Assembly: GCA_903889605.1 (NCBI GenBank)
Contig: CAISYK010000163.1
Location: 1-7,052 of the forward strand
Direction: 5' to 3'
Length of the DNA stretch: 7,052 nucleotides
Origin: an uncultured Bacteroidota bacterium
Lineage (GTDB): Bacteria > Bacteroidota > Bacteroidia > 2-12-FULL-35-15
Numbering within the stretch: the first letter of the stretch is position 1; each line of letters opens with the position of its first letter. Shown in pieces: positions 6,745 through 7,052 of the stretch. Both the position numbers and the translations under genes were made by a program. The notes under the pieces were generated by a model. That model was not told the DNA's origin. It ran no database searches and saw only the letters and a program-made list of their open reading frames with translations.

Positions 6745-6764
6745 TTTACTTTCTCTAAAGTAAA
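6745..6764. repeat. Perfect 8-bp inverted repeat before the last gene
   Basis: tttacttt (6745-6752) and aaagtaaa (6757-6764) are exact reverse complements separated by ctct, ending 10 bases before the ATG at 6775. Being all A/T except one pair per arm, it could be an operator half-site pair, a weak leader hairpin, or chance in A/T-rich DNA. Confidence 0.4.
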
Positions 6765-6774
6765 AGTAACAAAT

Positions 6775-7052
6775 ATGACATCCATCTCCAAAAAATCTGC
6801 AGTCAGCAATACCGAAAGTATTATTTTGCTGTGCGGAAAAAATTACGATTTTAAAAATGACGGTTTGAGTAAAACTGAAATTGATTTCATTAAAACTGAA
6901 ATAGCAAAAAAAGAAAAAACTTTCATTTGTATAAATCAGTTCAGCCGTTTTATATTTGTTCAGGTAATTGACTCTAAAAAAGAGAAAACTGAAACGTTGG
7001 AATCACTCCGTAAGGAAGAAAGCAAAGCTCATTCCATTATTGTTGAAAATAA
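6775..7052 (+). CDS. Probable leucyl aminopeptidase (M17 family), N-terminal part (3' partial)
   Basis: An open frame starts at ATG 6775 and stays open to the window edge (92 complete codons). An in-frame TAA at 6727-6729 limits upstream extension, and no other ATG lies between. The peptide has alternating strand-like and charged helical segments: SIILLCGKN, then LSKTEIDFIKTEIAKKEKTF, then INQFSRFIFVQVID, then a Lys/Glu-rich helix. The order 'L-x-K-x-E-hydrophobic, charged helix, INQ-x-x-R-hydrophobic-FVQ' resembles the N-terminal domain of M17 leucyl aminopeptidases of Bacteroidota as I remember them. The catalytic metal-binding domain lies beyond the window, so the assignment is tentative. 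In that family the enzyme removes N-terminal residues from peptides in the cytoplasm. It is divergent from mqnC and may share its promoter region. Confidence 0.5.
   Translation, partial: MTSISKKSAVSNTESIILLCGKNYDFKNDGLSKTEIDFIKTEIAKKEKTFICINQFSRFIFVQVIDSKKEKTETLESLRKEESKAHSIIVEN

Larger units (their letters stand above)
6688..6774. promoter_or_regulatory. Divergent intergenic region holding promoters for mqnC and the downstream gene
   Basis: These 87 bases separate two divergent start codons, so promoters for both genes should lie here or overlap the gene starts. The region is A/T-rich. On the plus strand tacattta (6741-6748) resembles the Bacteroidota -7 element TAnnTTTG except for its last base; on the minus strand tactttta in the reverse complement of 6761-6770 is a similar near match. 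Neither has a clear -33 partner, so exact promoter positions are not supported. Confidence 0.35.

Overview
The window looks like chromosomal DNA of a member of the Bacteroidota. Three things point there. The largest gene encodes a secreted PKD-repeat protein ending in the gliding-motility-associated (CHU_C-like, type B) sorting domain of the type IX secretion system. The DNA is AT-rich, and its start codons are preceded by A/T-rich sequence rather than clear Shine-Dalgarno motifs. A futalosine-pathway menaquinone gene (mqnC) is also present, which fits several Bacteroidota lineages. I cannot assign a genus.

Layout, left to right. (1) Positions 1-251 hold the 3' end of a gene whose product looks like the last strands of a membrane beta-barrel. 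(2) Positions 252-999 are about 750 bases of apparently non-coding, repeat-bearing DNA. It contains a strong imperfect inverted repeat (496-560) and several short direct repeats, and may be a non-coding repeat element. (3) Positions 1000-4584 encode a 1194-residue exported surface protein: signal peptide, conserved N-terminal module, very glycine-rich segment, one Ig-like domain, seven PKD repeats spaced 84-86 residues apart, and a T9SS C-terminal domain. (4) Positions 4721-5482 encode a PhnP-like metallo-beta-lactamase-fold hydrolase with a GTG start. (5) Positions 5483-5556 hold a compact array of 14-base repeats that folds into a perfect 21-bp hairpin between two convergent genes. (6) Positions 5566-6687, minus strand, encode MqnC, a radical SAM enzyme of menaquinone synthesis. 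(7) Positions 6688-6774 are a short divergent intergenic region with a mini-ORF and a small palindrome. (8) From 6775 to the window end is the start of a gene resembling the N-terminus of Bacteroidota M17 leucyl aminopeptidases.

The genes do not form an obvious pathway or defence operon. The neighbourhood looks like ordinary core genes (mqnC, hydrolase, probable aminopeptidase) beside a large surface adhesin-like gene. The points most worth a second look are the repeat-bearing region 252-999, the hairpin at 5488-5544, and the architecture of the large secreted protein. I found no CRISPR array, tRNA, rRNA, transposase or clearly new enzymatic system.
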